Part shown: positions 8,798 to 17,817 of the stretch, in pieces
How the letters are laid out: each line of letters opens with the position of its first letter
Numbering within the stretch: position 1 is the stretch's first letter
Source of the DNA: Leptolyngbya sp. FACHB-321
GTDB lineage: Bacteria > Cyanobacteriota > Cyanobacteriia > Leptolyngbyales > Leptolyngbyaceae
Direction of reading: 5' to 3'
Length of the DNA stretch: 64,000 nucleotides
Assembly (NCBI RefSeq): GCF_014695975.1
Contig: NZ_JACJPI010000058.1
Span: 558,001 to 622,000 of the forward strand
Notes under the pieces: model-generated
Told to the model about the DNA's origin: nothing
The model's input: only the letters and a program-made list of their open reading frames with translations
Database searches by the model: none
Program-made: the position numbers and the translations under genes

Positions 8798-9193
8798 ATG
8801 CCATTTACACAAAGCGATATTCTTTTGCTAGCGAAACAGCCCCATGTGGTGCGCGTACTGTCCTCGCTGCTAAAGCACTCTCATTACACAGTTGCCAGTA
8901 CTAGCCTAGAAGAGCAGGCGCTGGCTCAAATCGATCGCAAACCACCGTTCCTGATTATTTTGGCTGGCGACACTCAGCATTGGTCTCAGCCGCTGCTAAG
9001 AAAACTGCGACACGCTGCTAATGTCCATCGTATTACGCTGGTAGCATTGACCGACTTTCATACACCTCGCTGGATGCACCAAAACGAAGCCCCTGGCTTT
9101 GATGGCTTTTTAGTCTATCCCTTAGGTGGTGAAGTGCTGTCGTCATTGGTAGAGTCGGCACACGCTCGGCAAGCCCTTTCTCTAGCAATGTAG
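8798..9193 (+). CDS. Degenerate (pseudo-) receiver domain protein
   Basis: 131 residues with the alternating strand/helix pattern of a CheY-like receiver and nothing else. The phosphorylation residues are lost: Ala12-Lys13 instead of the acidic pair, Ala56 instead of the phosphoacceptor Asp, and Tyr107 instead of the conserved Lys before Pro108. Only Thr85 remains. It therefore cannot work as a normal phosphoreceiver and may act by protein contact. It ends 10 bases before the polysaccharide deacetylase gene, so the two are probably cotranscribed. The start is uncertain by a few codons. Confidence 0.65.
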   Translation: MPFTQSDILLLAKQPHVVRVLSSLLKHSHYTVASTSLEEQALAQIDRKPPFLIILAGDTQHWSQPLLRKLRHAANVHRITLVALTDFHTPRWMHQNEAPGFDGFLVYPLGGEVLSSLVESAHARQALSLAM

Positions 9194-9202
9194 GGCAAAC
9201 TA

Positions 9203-9877
9203 ATGGAGTTTGCACCCGCCTACCCGCTGCTCTATCGCGCACTCAAGCCGCTGTTTCCAGGTTGTCTATGGTCTGGTGCTACCACTGATCGCACGATCGC
9301 GCTCACGTTTGATGATGGTCCGCATCCTCACTATACCCCTCAGTTGCTTGCAGTACTGGAGCACTATAGCGTTACCGCAAGCTTCTTTTGGCTAGGTCAA
9401 TGCGTACAGCGATCGCCTATAACTGCCCGCACCGTTTATGAACAAGGGCACTGGCTTGGACTGCATGGCTACGACCACCAAGCCTTTTCTTCACTTTCGG
9501 CAACAGCGCTAAAGCAAACACTTGCACGGACGCAAGCCGAAATTGCACAAGCGTGTCAGGTGTCTCCGGCTGCTATACGTGATGTCCGTCCGCCTAACGG
9601 TTTCTTTACACCCCGTACTCTGGCACTGTTACAGCAGTGGCAATATCGTTCTGTCATGTGGAGCGTTGTTCCCGAAGATTGGGTGCGCCCTGGTGTAACG
9701 ACGGTTGTACAGCGCGTTTTAGAACAAGTGGAACCCGGTTCGATTATTGTGTTGCACGACGGCTACCACGGTGGTGCAGACGTTACAGCAACGGTCGCGC
9801 AGTTGATTCCCTTACTAATGGCACAAAATTATCGCTTTGTTACCATCGATGAACTTTGGCAGGGGCACTATCCCTAG
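9203..9877 (+). CDS. Polysaccharide deacetylase (NodB/CE4 family)
   Basis: 224 residues covering one NodB homology domain. Motifs: TFDDGP (35-40) with the catalytic base Asp, the metal-binding His pair His88 and His92 in LHGYDHQ, RPPNG (129-133), PEDWVRPG, and IVLHDG near the end. It probably removes acetyl groups from peptidoglycan or an extracellular glycan in a zinc-dependent reaction. No signal peptide or lipid anchor is evident, which is unusual for an envelope enzyme. It follows the degenerate receiver gene by 10 bases. Confidence 0.88.
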   Translation: MEFAPAYPLLYRALKPLFPGCLWSGATTDRTIALTFDDGPHPHYTPQLLAVLEHYSVTASFFWLGQCVQRSPITARTVYEQGHWLGLHGYDHQAFSSLSATALKQTLARTQAEIAQACQVSPAAIRDVRPPNGFFTPRTLALLQQWQYRSVMWSVVPEDWVRPGVTTVVQRVLEQVEPGSIIVLHDGYHGGADVTATVAQLIPLLMAQNYRFVTIDELWQGHYP

Positions 9878-10118
9878 CATGAGGCAAGGTGAAGTTTCCA
9901 GGTTTTACGATCGTTAAACCCACCAAAGCTCTGAAACCGCAAGCCTGATTTTTCATCCGTTATGTTACAGGCTTAAGCGCTTTAACCATACTGAAAAGAG
10001 TATTGCCGCTGGGCATCATAACTTAAGCTCCTTCCTAGAGCTGCTTGCGGCTCGATCGCAAAACCATCACATTAGAACACACGTTCTGTCGAGCCGCTAC
10101 TACCGTTCCTGACAAATC

Positions 10119-10502
10119 ATGCTTATGTTGCCCCTCATTCTTCATGAAGCGCAAATCTTCACCTTTAGCTTTTGGTTTAATGGAAGCATCCGCTGGGGGA
10201 TGCATCATGATGGTGAGCTTTACTGCCGCCTAGGATCGTTTCCGCTTCAAAAACGTCCTCAGGTGTATCAACTCGGCTGCAAACTTGCTCGGCAGCATAC
10301 CTCGATCGTCCTCAGTAGCTCTGCAGTCGCCTGTAGTCTTTGGGGTAGCCTACGCGATCCGTCGCTAAAAAGAATTTTGACTACTGCTAACACAACCAGT
10401 CTTTTAGAGGCAATGCTCTACCCCCAATCCAAAACCGCTCCTAGCATCGGTCAGCCTACAAGTAATGAATCGACTCAGCCCCTAGCGGACGGAGATAACT
10501 GA
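10119..10502 (+). CDS. Hypothetical protein
   Basis: 127 residues, no family recognised. The central part (SIRWGMHHDGELYCRLGSF and RPQVYQLGCKLARQ) has the balanced composition of a folded protein, and the tail is polar and low in complexity. Two close ATGs begin the frame. No homologue is identified and no good ribosome-binding site is seen, so it may be a chance open frame. Confidence 0.5.
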   Translation: MLMLPLILHEAQIFTFSFWFNGSIRWGMHHDGELYCRLGSFPLQKRPQVYQLGCKLARQHTSIVLSSSAVACSLWGSLRDPSLKRILTTANTTSLLEAMLYPQSKTAPSIGQPTSNESTQPLADGDN

Positions 10503-11361
10503 CGAAGACCGGGAGTGTTAACAAAGTTTTACATTTATCCCCAGCGCGTTCAACTTAAGACAAACGGCGGAGCGCAATTATAGATAAATTTGAACCCTGC
10601 AACAGCTGTAGTCCCCTCTTAGCTTGTCTCCTAGCCATCCTTGCGTTCCTTGAAGCAATAGCTGGAAATTCGTTAGAATGGCTGAGTTATCCCAGCAAGA
10701 TGTGGGTGGTGACCCAAGCAATTTTTTAATATTTTAGAGAAACTTGGTGATCATTTAATACGGCTCTGTTAACTTGGAGTATCTAAGTTACATCAGTAGC
10801 AACGGTTCACTCCTCTTTGGAATATAAGCGAGAGCAAGCTTAGGCAACACTAGTCTAAGGTTTGATCTTTACGCTTTACCTGGTCGAACCTTCTATCTGT
10901 GCAGTAGCTAGAACTTAGCCCCTAACCAACGTTTAGACATTGTGATCACTCATTTGCGAGGTTGCCCAACTATGCAGCTTTTTAGTGATCTGGTTTCTAA
11001 CGTTTAATGCCTCCCTGCTCTGCCATGACGCGATCGGTAGGGAAACCCTAACCGTTTGCTAGGCTAAATAGCCGACTGGTGTGATGCAACTCACTGATGT
11101 TTGTTACCAAATCAAGGTAAAAGCGTGCAGCTTTTGTCAGAAAAGCTACAATCAGAGTCATCTCTCGCACTTTTTTTTGCTGTACTCTTAAAATTGGTGC
11201 CTCTATCTAGAGATATACTCTGAGTGGGAAGGTACGTTTTTAAATTTGCTCATGAAGGTGTTCGGCTGAAATAATCCAGCATTGGTTATCTCAGTGCAAC
11301 CTTTCATGTGGTTTTCTCTGTTGACTGATTTTTTCTAGTTAAGGAGCATGAGGAACGCGGC
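10503..11361. other. Long non-coding stretch upstream of sigA
   Basis: About 860 bases without a supportable gene on either strand. It holds a small perfect hairpin, AGCTTTT (11129-11135) and AAAAGCT (11141-11147), about 215 bases before the sigA start. A five-codon frame, ATG at 11348, ends in a TGA that overlaps the sigA ATG. A long leader or an unannotated small RNA is possible. Confidence 0.5.
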
Positions 11362-12501
11362 ATGACCCAGGCCAACAACGTACTCGAAGTCGAGCTTTTA
11401 AGTGATGCCTCTGGCGATTTGCCTGAGAGCGAATTAGGGTTCTTCATTGATGATGAAGATCGAGATGAAACTGCCGATGTTGCTACGGACGAAGAAGATA
11501 GTAAGCCTGGTAAGGCTCGGTCTACCCGTCGTCGCACACCGGTAAAAAAGAAGCATTACACCGAAGACTCTATTCGCTTGTATTTGCAGGAAATCGGACG
11601 CATCCGGCTTTTGCGAGCTGATGAAGAAATTGAGCTAGCACGCAAAATTGCTGATTTGCTTGAACTCGAACGTATTCGGGAAGATTTGCTGCTTCAGTTA
11701 GACCGCGATCCTCAAGATAAAGAATGGGCTAATGCGGTCAATATGCCGCTTTCAGCCTTCCGCCATCGGCTACACTTGGGTCGTCGTGCCAAAGACAAAA
11801 TGGTGCAATCGAACCTACGATTAGTGGTTTCGATCGCCAAGAAGTACATGAACCGGGGGTTGTCGTTCCAGGATCTCATTCAGGAAGGCAGCTTGGGTCT
11901 AATTCGTGCTGCAGAGAAATTTGACCACGAAAAGGGCTACAAATTCTCTACTTACGCGACCTGGTGGATTCGTCAGGCAATTACACGGGCGATCGCCGAT
12001 CAATCTCGCACGATTCGTCTGCCTGTCCATCTTTACGAAACCATCTCACGCATCAAGAAGACAACCAAGCTTCTGTCGCAAGAAATGGGACGTAAGCCGA
12101 CTGAAGAAGAAATTGCCACGCGCATGGAAATGACCATTGAGAAGCTGCGGTTTATCGCCAAGTCTGCTCAACTGCCAATTTCCTTAGAAACACCGATCGG
12201 TAAAGAGGAAGATTCCCGTCTTGGTGACTTTATCGAATCTGACGGTGAAACACCCGAAGATCAAGTTTCTAAGAACCTACTGCGCGAAGACTTAGAAAGT
12301 GTTTTAGACACTCTCAGCCCTCGTGAACGCGATGTTCTGAGACTGCGCTATGGCTTAGATGACGGTCGCATGAAAACGCTGGAGGAAATCGGTCAGATTT
12401 TTAACGTTACCCGCGAACGTATCCGTCAGATTGAAGCAAAAGCGCTACGGAAACTGCGCCACCCCAACCGCAACAGTGTGTTGAAAGAATACATTCGTTA
12501 G
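11362..12501 (+). CDS. sigA: Principal (group 1) RNA polymerase sigma factor
   Basis: 379 residues, the length of cyanobacterial SigA. An acidic N-terminus is followed by region 1.2 ([15 protein letters not shown]), region 2 ([19 protein letters not shown], then [14 protein letters not shown] and [10 protein letters not shown] for -10 recognition), region 3 ([15 protein letters not shown]) and region 4 ([33 protein letters not shown]) for the -35 element. Group 2 sigma factors look similar, but the acidic N-terminal extension and the high similarity favour the housekeeping one. An AAGGAG at 11341-11346 is 15 bases from the ATG, longer than optimal. A clear terminator follows. Confidence 0.9.
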   Translation: MTQANNVLEVELLSDASGDLPESELGFFIDDEDRDETADVATDEEDSKPGKARSTRRRTPVKKKHYTEDSIRLYLQEIGRIRLLRADEEIELARKIADLLELERIREDLLLQLDRDPQDKEWANAVNMPLSAFRHRLHLGRRAKDKMVQSNLRLVVSIAKKYMNRGLSFQDLIQEGSLGLIRAAEKFDHEKGYKFSTYATWWIRQAITRAIADQSRTIRLPVHLYETISRIKKTTKLLSQEMGRKPTEEEIATRMEMTIEKLRFIAKSAQLPISLETPIGKEEDSRLGDFIESDGETPEDQVSKNLLREDLESVLDTLSPRERDVLRLRYGLDDGRMKTLEEIGQIFNVTRERIRQIEAKALRKLRHPNRNSVLKEYIR

Positions 12502-12539
12502 GCGATCGGGTTTTACTAGCCTGTGATGTGTAAGGTTTT

Positions 12540-12570
12540 AGCCCAGCAGAGTTTTTCTGTTGGGCTTTTT
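12540..12570 (+). terminator. Rho-independent terminator of sigA
   Basis: An 11-bp stem, AGCCCAGCAGA (12540-12550) with TCTGTTGGGCT (12556-12566) and one wobble pair, is followed by a T-run, 39 bases after the sigA stop. Confidence 0.85.
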
Positions 12571-12784
12571 ATTTGGCTTGGCAGCGGCACGATCGCTGTT
12601 GGTGAGGGGAAGGAAGGAAGGATGAGAGTGAAGAAGTGAAAGGGTGAAGGAACTAAATATGCAGGTGGAGACTGTTAGGAAGCGAGTTCGTAGCGCACGT
12701 GGTAGAAGGATTGCAGTAGGATGCGTCCACGATGCATCTAAAAGGTGGTTTAGTAGCATTTACATTAAAGTTGGTAGGCATAGC

Positions 12785-12819
12785 AAAAGAGCCTGAGTCA
12801 CAATGACTCAGGCTCTTTT
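12785..12819. terminator. Bidirectional terminator between sigA and psaL
   Basis: A perfect 16-bp stem, 12785-12800 with 12804-12819, three-base loop CAA, with AAAA before and TTTT after, so it can act on both strands. It lies 24 bases downstream of psaL (minus strand). Confidence 0.88.
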
Positions 12820-12843
12820 ACATTAATAAGCTGAATCGAGGCT

Positions 12844-13323
12844 CTAGTTAAATAAGCCACGGAAGATTGAGTCAACAGTAGAAAACTCTTTTAGCAAGAA
12901 GAATGCTACAAGAGCTGCGCCTGTTGAACCAATAAAGAAGCCGCCTGTAAACTGGCTCCAGCCATCAGATGTTTGTAATGCGTCTTTGGAGTGGCTTTCG
13001 CCATCAAAGGTCACAAGCCCATAGATTGAAAGGCAAGCAGTTGCTATCAGGATCAGTGCCAGCCCTGAAATGAGTCCGCCTAGCGCGGCTGCATCAGAAT
13101 CACGCAATGGTCCAAGCTTGACCCAGGGTCCAATCAAGAAATAACCATGAGCGAGACCAATTTCGAGACCACGTACGAGCGGAGCTAACCCTTTGCGGTA
13201 AGCAGGCAGATTACCAATAAACGCTCTGGTAAACGCAGAATCGCTAATAGGAGTAGACAAATGCCCTGTAAAGGGATCACCGTTGTAAGGTTGAATAAGT
13301 TCTGCATTTCTAGGGTCAGCCAT
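12844..13323 (-). CDS. psaL: Photosystem I subunit XI
   Basis: 159 residues. Recognised by DPRNAELIQPYNGDPFTGHL, SAFTRAFIGNLPAYRKGLAP and the transmembrane stretches around GLEIGLAHGYFLIGPW and GGLISGLALILIATACL. PsaL sits at the trimer interface of photosystem I and binds chlorophyll. The small psaI gene, often paired with psaL in cyanobacteria, is not seen upstream on this strand. The gene ends at a strong bidirectional terminator. Confidence 0.95.
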   Translation of the reverse strand: MADPRNAELIQPYNGDPFTGHLSTPISDSAFTRAFIGNLPAYRKGLAPLVRGLEIGLAHGYFLIGPWVKLGPLRDSDAAALGGLISGLALILIATACLSIYGLVTFDGESHSKDALQTSDGWSQFTGGFFIGSTGAALVAFFLLKEFSTVDSIFRGLFN

Positions 13324-13911
13324 ATTGGACGTGTCCTACTTTATCTAAGGTTTCTAAGAATAGGACAATTTTAAGTCCTGAGCGGAATTTCATTTGCAAA
13401 GCTGTGAGAACCGTTAAAAAAGTTAATAGGATCGGTCAGCTTAGACAGTGAGCCAAACATTTGAAAGATTCGGAATATGTCTTAAATGTCACGCTAGACA
13501 GAGCGATCGCTCCCTCATTCACGATCGCGTTTCTCTTTGCCAACGTATCCTGAAAGTTTGGCGATCGTTGGTACATTACGCTTACCTGTATCTTTACCAG
13601 CTTGATCAGGTCTGAACCGCAAAAGCCTCTAGATCGGCATCTCAGTTAACCCACCGAATTGCTTCTCTAGCGGTTGACAGATTCTGGTGTAACTGATGCT
13701 TTAAATGTGGGTAAAGACACTTTTATTTTTGATGGCATCGTTTTAAGCCATTTTCTAAGCTGTTGGAGCATTAATTTACCCAAATAAATGCACAGGATAC
13801 CTTGCTAAAATTGCGACCTAACTGACCAACAGTTCTCACCAAGAACCGAGTTTCTCCACCGAGAGCACAAACAGGTTCTGTCTACACAGACTCGGCTTCT
13901 TTCGCCACACC
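13324..13911. other. Gene-free stretch upstream of psaL
   Basis: It holds the psaL promoter region (minus strand) and HIP1-type GCGATCGC copies near 13500. No psaI-like or other short coding sequence was found on either strand. Confidence 0.5.
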
Positions 13912-14220
13912 TCAATCGGCGACATGGTGCCAGCATTCGGGTTCATATTTACGCTGAATGCGGGTTATCTAGGTGCCTTGGGGGATGGCGATCGCCTTGT
14001 GTTCTTCATGCGTTAGCGTAGCCGTTTCTGGAAGCACGTGCAGATAAAGTGTGCCGTCTTTTTCATACAGTTCTGCCTGCCCCTTGCTAATGCAGTGCTT
14101 GTGCCCGGTCACTTCGCCTTCTGCCAGCGTCAGGTGTGGCAATTTCTGACTGTCTAGAACTGATGTAGAGAAGGCTTGAGTAGGGAGCAAAAGCACATCT
14201 CCCTGTCGTAATGGCTGCAT
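13912..14220 (-). pseudogene. Small conserved protein interrupted by an in-frame TAG
   Basis: The frame from the ATG at 14218-14220 gives 83 residues (MQPLRQGDVLLLPTQAF... AIAIPQGT) and then TAG (13969-13971). The same frame continues ITRIQRKYEPECWHHVAD and stops at TGA (13912-13914). From memory of this family, proteins with a GEVTGHKH motif and an EEHKAI segment end in a similar RIQREYEP...VAD tail, so the TAG falls inside the conserved protein, at a position where Tyr or Trp is usual. The gene is probably a recent pseudogene, or the TAG is read through or a sequencing error. The function of the family is unknown to me. Confidence 0.7.
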
Positions 14221-14398
14221 AGTAAAACTCCGTTTTTAGTAAGGTTCCCGCCTCGATCGTCTAACGCAACACGAACCACTGCTAAGACCTTAACTGCTTG
14301 ACTTCAAACAAGGAAACACAGTATCTAAAATTAAGAAAGATTAACGGAGAAACCTCTCCTTTAGTAATCGGTTTCTCATTATAGAAAGGATTAGGTTT

Positions 14399-15820
14399 GT
14401 GGATTTCACCATTCAGAGTGCCCTGGTTCCAGTTGAGCAAGGGTACGAAACAGTTGATGTTCAGCTTATAGATGGACGCATTGCGGCGATCGCTCCCAGT
14501 TTGGAAATTGTGGGAGCTGTTGTCGATGGGCGCAATAAGCTGCTGCTGCCTGGTTTTGTCAATGCTCACACCCATTCGCCTGAGCTGTGGCAGCGGGGCA
14601 TGATTCCCCCTACGCCGCTGGAGCTGTGGATTGCAGAACTGTATGAGTTTGAGCCGCTTGACCCAGAGCAACTTTACCTAAGTGCGTTAGCAACAGCCGT
14701 CGAAACCTTGCTGTCAGGTGGTACAAGCGTCGTGGATCATCTGGTGATGATTCCGGGTCGGGAAGTAGAGTCGATCGCAGCAGCGGTACGTGCTTATCGC
14801 GAAGTGGGCATCCGTGCCTTTATCGCCCCGTTGATGCAAGACGAGCCACTTACTGCCAGCATTCCATCAGGTGGAGTCAAGCGCGAACATATTCCGTATC
14901 AACGATCGACGCAGGAGTCGATCGAGTTGCTTCACAAAGCCATTCAAGAGTTTCATAGACCCGACGAGGGCGTTGTCATTCTGCCTGCACCAACGGGATT
15001 GCAGCTCGGTACCGATGCCCTGTTTGAAGGGTTTGTTGAGTTGAGCGATCGCTACACGCTGCCGCTCCATACTCATTTGCTAGAAACGAAAGCGCAACAA
15101 ATGCTGGCACACGAAAAATACGGCTGTAGCGCAGTGAAGCATTTGAAGGAACTGGGTTTCTTGAGCAATCGTACCTCTCTAGCGCATTGCGTGTGGTTGG
15201 ATGAGGCGGACATTGCCATCCTCGTCGAAACCCAGGCAACCGTTGTGCATAATCCACTTAGCAATTTGCGTTTGGGGAGCGGTATTGCACCGATTCTCAA
15301 ATATCTTCAAGCAGGTATCAATGTGGCGTTTGGTTGCGATGGCTGTGCCAGCAGCGACTCTCAGGATTTGTTAGAAGCAATTAAAATCGGCTCGATTTTG
15401 CACAACGTTACCGATTTTGACTATCGCCACTGGATGACACCTCGCAAAGCAATTGAAATAGCGGCGATCGGGGGTGCTACTGGGCTGGGCATGGCAGATG
15501 AGTTTGGGTCGCTCACTGTGGGCAAGCAGGCAGATCTGGTGCTGTACGACCTGAAGAATCTATCGCTACTGCCGCGCACTGATCCCATCGGGTTGTTAGT
15601 GTTGGGTCGTCCGGCGCAAGCAGTGGATAGCGTTTGGGTCAAGGGCAATCGCCTTGTTGCTAACGGCAGTGTCACAACTATTAATGTCGATGACCTACGG
15701 CAACAATTGTTTGATCGCAGTCAATGGATCACAAACCGTCAATCGACAAAGATTGCTCAAGTGGAAGCGCACTATCGCTCGGTGATGAACTTGCCAGAGC
15801 AGATTAAGGGCTATTCGTAG
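14399..15820 (+). CDS. Metal-dependent amidohydrolase, chlorohydrolase/deaminase group
   Basis: 473 residues of the amidohydrolase superfamily. Metal ligands read as His57 and His59 (VNAHTHS), His224/His226 (LPLHTHLLE), His263 (AHCVW) and Asp314 (FGCDGCAS). The layout matches AtzA/TrzN, guanine deaminase and S-adenosylhomocysteine or 8-oxoguanine deaminases, which hydrolyse amino or other groups on purines or triazines. The start is a GTG at 14399 after the purine-rich AGAAAGGATTAGG. The substrate cannot be read. The short-repeat track at 15825-15881 follows. Confidence 0.85.
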   Translation: MDFTIQSALVPVEQGYETVDVQLIDGRIAAIAPSLEIVGAVVDGRNKLLLPGFVNAHTHSPELWQRGMIPPTPLELWIAELYEFEPLDPEQLYLSALATAVETLLSGGTSVVDHLVMIPGREVESIAAAVRAYREVGIRAFIAPLMQDEPLTASIPSGGVKREHIPYQRSTQESIELLHKAIQEFHRPDEGVVILPAPTGLQLGTDALFEGFVELSDRYTLPLHTHLLETKAQQMLAHEKYGCSAVKHLKELGFLSNRTSLAHCVWLDEADIAILVETQATVVHNPLSNLRLGSGIAPILKYLQAGINVAFGCDGCASSDSQDLLEAIKIGSILHNVTDFDYRHWMTPRKAIEIAAIGGATGLGMADEFGSLTVGKQADLVLYDLKNLSLLPRTDPIGLLVLGRPAQAVDSVWVKGNRLVANGSVTTINVDDLRQQLFDRSQWITNRQSTKIAQVEAHYRSVMNLPEQIKGYS

Positions 15821-15824
15821 TGAA

Positions 15825-15881
15825 GGGCTAAAGGCTAAAGGCTAAAAAGCTGACTGCTGACTGCTGACCGCTAACCGCTGC
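15825..15881. repeat. Short tandem repeats of cyanobacterial type
   Basis: Three copies of GGCTAAA are followed by degenerate CTGACTG and CCGCTAA heptamers. Such heptamer tracts are common between genes in filamentous cyanobacteria. They separate the amidohydrolase and alpha/beta hydrolase genes. Confidence 0.7.
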
Positions 15882-15901
15882 ATTTTAGAATCTGTATAGC
15901 T

Positions 15902-16762
15902 ATGCGAGCTAAGTTACGCGATACCGAAATTTACTTTGATATAGAAGGTGCGGGTCTGGTGCCGGATGGCAAACGGATGCGGGAAAAGCCTGTTGCCTTT
16001 CTCATTCACGGTGGACCCGGAGCCGATCACACCTCCTTTAAACCAACGCTGTCGCCGTTGAGCCAAAAAATGCAGTTGGTTTACTTCGATCATCGTGGGC
16101 AAGGGCGGTCGGTACGAGGCGCGAAAGAAACCTACACACTAGACAACAATGTGGAGGATATGGAAGCCCTCCGTCGGCATCTTGGCTTAGACCAGATTGT
16201 TGTAATTGGCGCATCCTATGGCGGTATGGTGGCGTTAACCTATGCCAGCCGCTATCCTCAAAACGTGTCGCATCTGATTGCGATCGTCACCGTGCCCGAT
16301 TACCGCTTTCTGGAACGAGCCAAAGTCATTCTGGCAGAGCGGGGAACAGACGAACAAAAAGCAATCGCGCAACGCCTCTGGGACGGCAACTTTGAGAATG
16401 AAGAACAGTTGCGTGAGTATTTCACCGTGATGCGATCGCTCTATTCCATCACCTACGATCCAGACTCGTCGCCAAAAGCCTGGGATCGTGCCATTCTCTC
16501 TCCTGATGCCATCAATGTTGCCTTTGGTGGCTTTCTGCGAACTTACGATATTCGCAGCGAATTATCCAAAATCACCGCTCCGACTCTAGTGATTGGTGCG
16601 CGGCATGATTGGATCTGCCCACCTGAATTCTCAGAAGAAATTGCTAACGCCATTCCCAACGCCGATCTGCGGATTTTTGAGCATAGCGGTCATTCCATAC
16701 GTGCTGATGAACCGGAAGCTCTGCTAGACGCGATCGCGGGCTTTCTTGTTTACAAGCACTAG
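15902..16762 (+). CDS. Alpha/beta hydrolase, proline iminopeptidase-like
   Basis: 286 residues. HGGPG (36-40) forms the oxyanion hole, and FDHRGQGRS is typical of prolyl aminopeptidase-like hydrolases. The nucleophile is Ser105 in GASYGG; the acid is probably the Asp in GARHDWICPP and the base the His in EHSGHS. No signal peptide, so probably cytoplasmic. The actual substrate is unknown (peptide, ester or lactone). It is 81 bases from the amidohydrolase gene in the same direction and may be cotranscribed with it. Confidence 0.85.
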   Translation: MRAKLRDTEIYFDIEGAGLVPDGKRMREKPVAFLIHGGPGADHTSFKPTLSPLSQKMQLVYFDHRGQGRSVRGAKETYTLDNNVEDMEALRRHLGLDQIVVIGASYGGMVALTYASRYPQNVSHLIAIVTVPDYRFLERAKVILAERGTDEQKAIAQRLWDGNFENEEQLREYFTVMRSLYSITYDPDSSPKAWDRAILSPDAINVAFGGFLRTYDIRSELSKITAPTLVIGARHDWICPPEFSEEIANAIPNADLRIFEHSGHSIRADEPEALLDAIAGFLVYKH

Positions 16763-17019
16763 CCATTCCACACTGCTCTTTCTATGACTTTAAATTCGGT
16801 CTACAGAGAGGATTGTCAGGAGCAAACTTGCCAGCCTGAAGCTGTGTAAGTGGCTGCTATAGCTCACCACCGCATAGCTGCATCACTGGATTTAGAAGTG
16901 ATTACGCCAACGGTGGAAACATTCCACAAGTATTTACAATCAAAACTTGACAGATTCTGCTTCTGATCTCAAAGCGTGAAGTAGAATCAAGAACAATCAC
17001 TGTTCACAAGAGTTTAGCT

Positions 17020-17781
17020 GTGGCAACGTCAACGTCCTATCTCCAAACCCTAGCCAAAGATGAAGCGATCGCATTTGTTGCCTCGTTGCAGAAAGTAAAA
17101 GATCATTTGAGTCAAGAACTCCAGTGGATGAACGAGCAAGCGCAGCAAAAGACTACTCAAATCCAAGGTATTGAAACGCTCCTGTCTGAAGCCTCAGCGC
17201 TAGGATTAGTAACGCCTGAAACCGATTCCATACCAGAAGTAACGCCTGAGAGCGTTGTAGAACTTGCTAGTGCTATAGAGCTTGCTGCCGCAGAGAGTGG
17301 GAGTGATGCCTCCAGCGACGAGCCGGAGCCCGTTGCAGCGGCGATCGCAGCGTTACCCGCCAAAAAAACTGCAACTAAGCAGCGGGGTAGCCAACAAAAA
17401 GCCAAGCCAGTAAAAACGCCGCCTAGTCCAAAACCATCAGCAACTGCCCAGACCACTACAGCGAAAAAACCATCGAAACCAGCAACGCCGTCAGCCGGTA
17501 AAACGAACCAGCGAGGCAAAACATCAAACTTACAGCGGTTTTTGAAGAGTCAATGGAGCGACAAAGCACTGACAGAATCGGTGGGTGACATTCTTAGTAA
17601 CGCTTCAGCACCGCTGAGTACGGATGAGGTGATGGCTGAGTTGTACGATGGTTTATCTAAAGAGGATTACAATCGCGCGAAAAATTCCCTAGCCAATATC
17701 CTCTCAGTGGGTCGCAGCAAGGGCACATGGAAAAGCACAGGCAGAGGACGTTATGCTGGCAATGCTGTAGCAACCAGCTGA
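17020..17781 (+). CDS. Coiled-coil, Lys/Pro/Ala-linker and winged-helix-like protein
   Basis: 253 residues in three parts. Residues 1-60 are a predicted coiled coil (LQKVKDHLSQELQWMNEQAQ). Residues 110-170 form a Lys-, Pro- and Ala-rich linker like that of histone H1. Residues 175-250 look like a small winged-helix domain (SNASAPLSTDEVMAELYDGL and GRSKGTWKSTGRGRYAGN), reminiscent of HARE-HTH or RpoE-delta folds. The basic linker suggests DNA or chromosome association; this is inference. The start is a GTG. I do not know a named family. Confidence 0.7.
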   Translation: MATSTSYLQTLAKDEAIAFVASLQKVKDHLSQELQWMNEQAQQKTTQIQGIETLLSEASALGLVTPETDSIPEVTPESVVELASAIELAAAESGSDASSDEPEPVAAAIAALPAKKTATKQRGSQQKAKPVKTPPSPKPSATAQTTTAKKPSKPATPSAGKTNQRGKTSNLQRFLKSQWSDKALTESVGDILSNASAPLSTDEVMAELYDGLSKEDYNRAKNSLANILSVGRSKGTWKSTGRGRYAGNAVATS

Positions 17782-17817
17782 GCAAGACGTACTTCACAGC
17801 CACTTAAAAACAGTCAC

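Noticed and set aside
14282..14671. 129-codon minus-strand frame over the amidohydrolase start
   Set aside because: Overlaps the conserved amidohydrolase N-terminus and has no family pattern.
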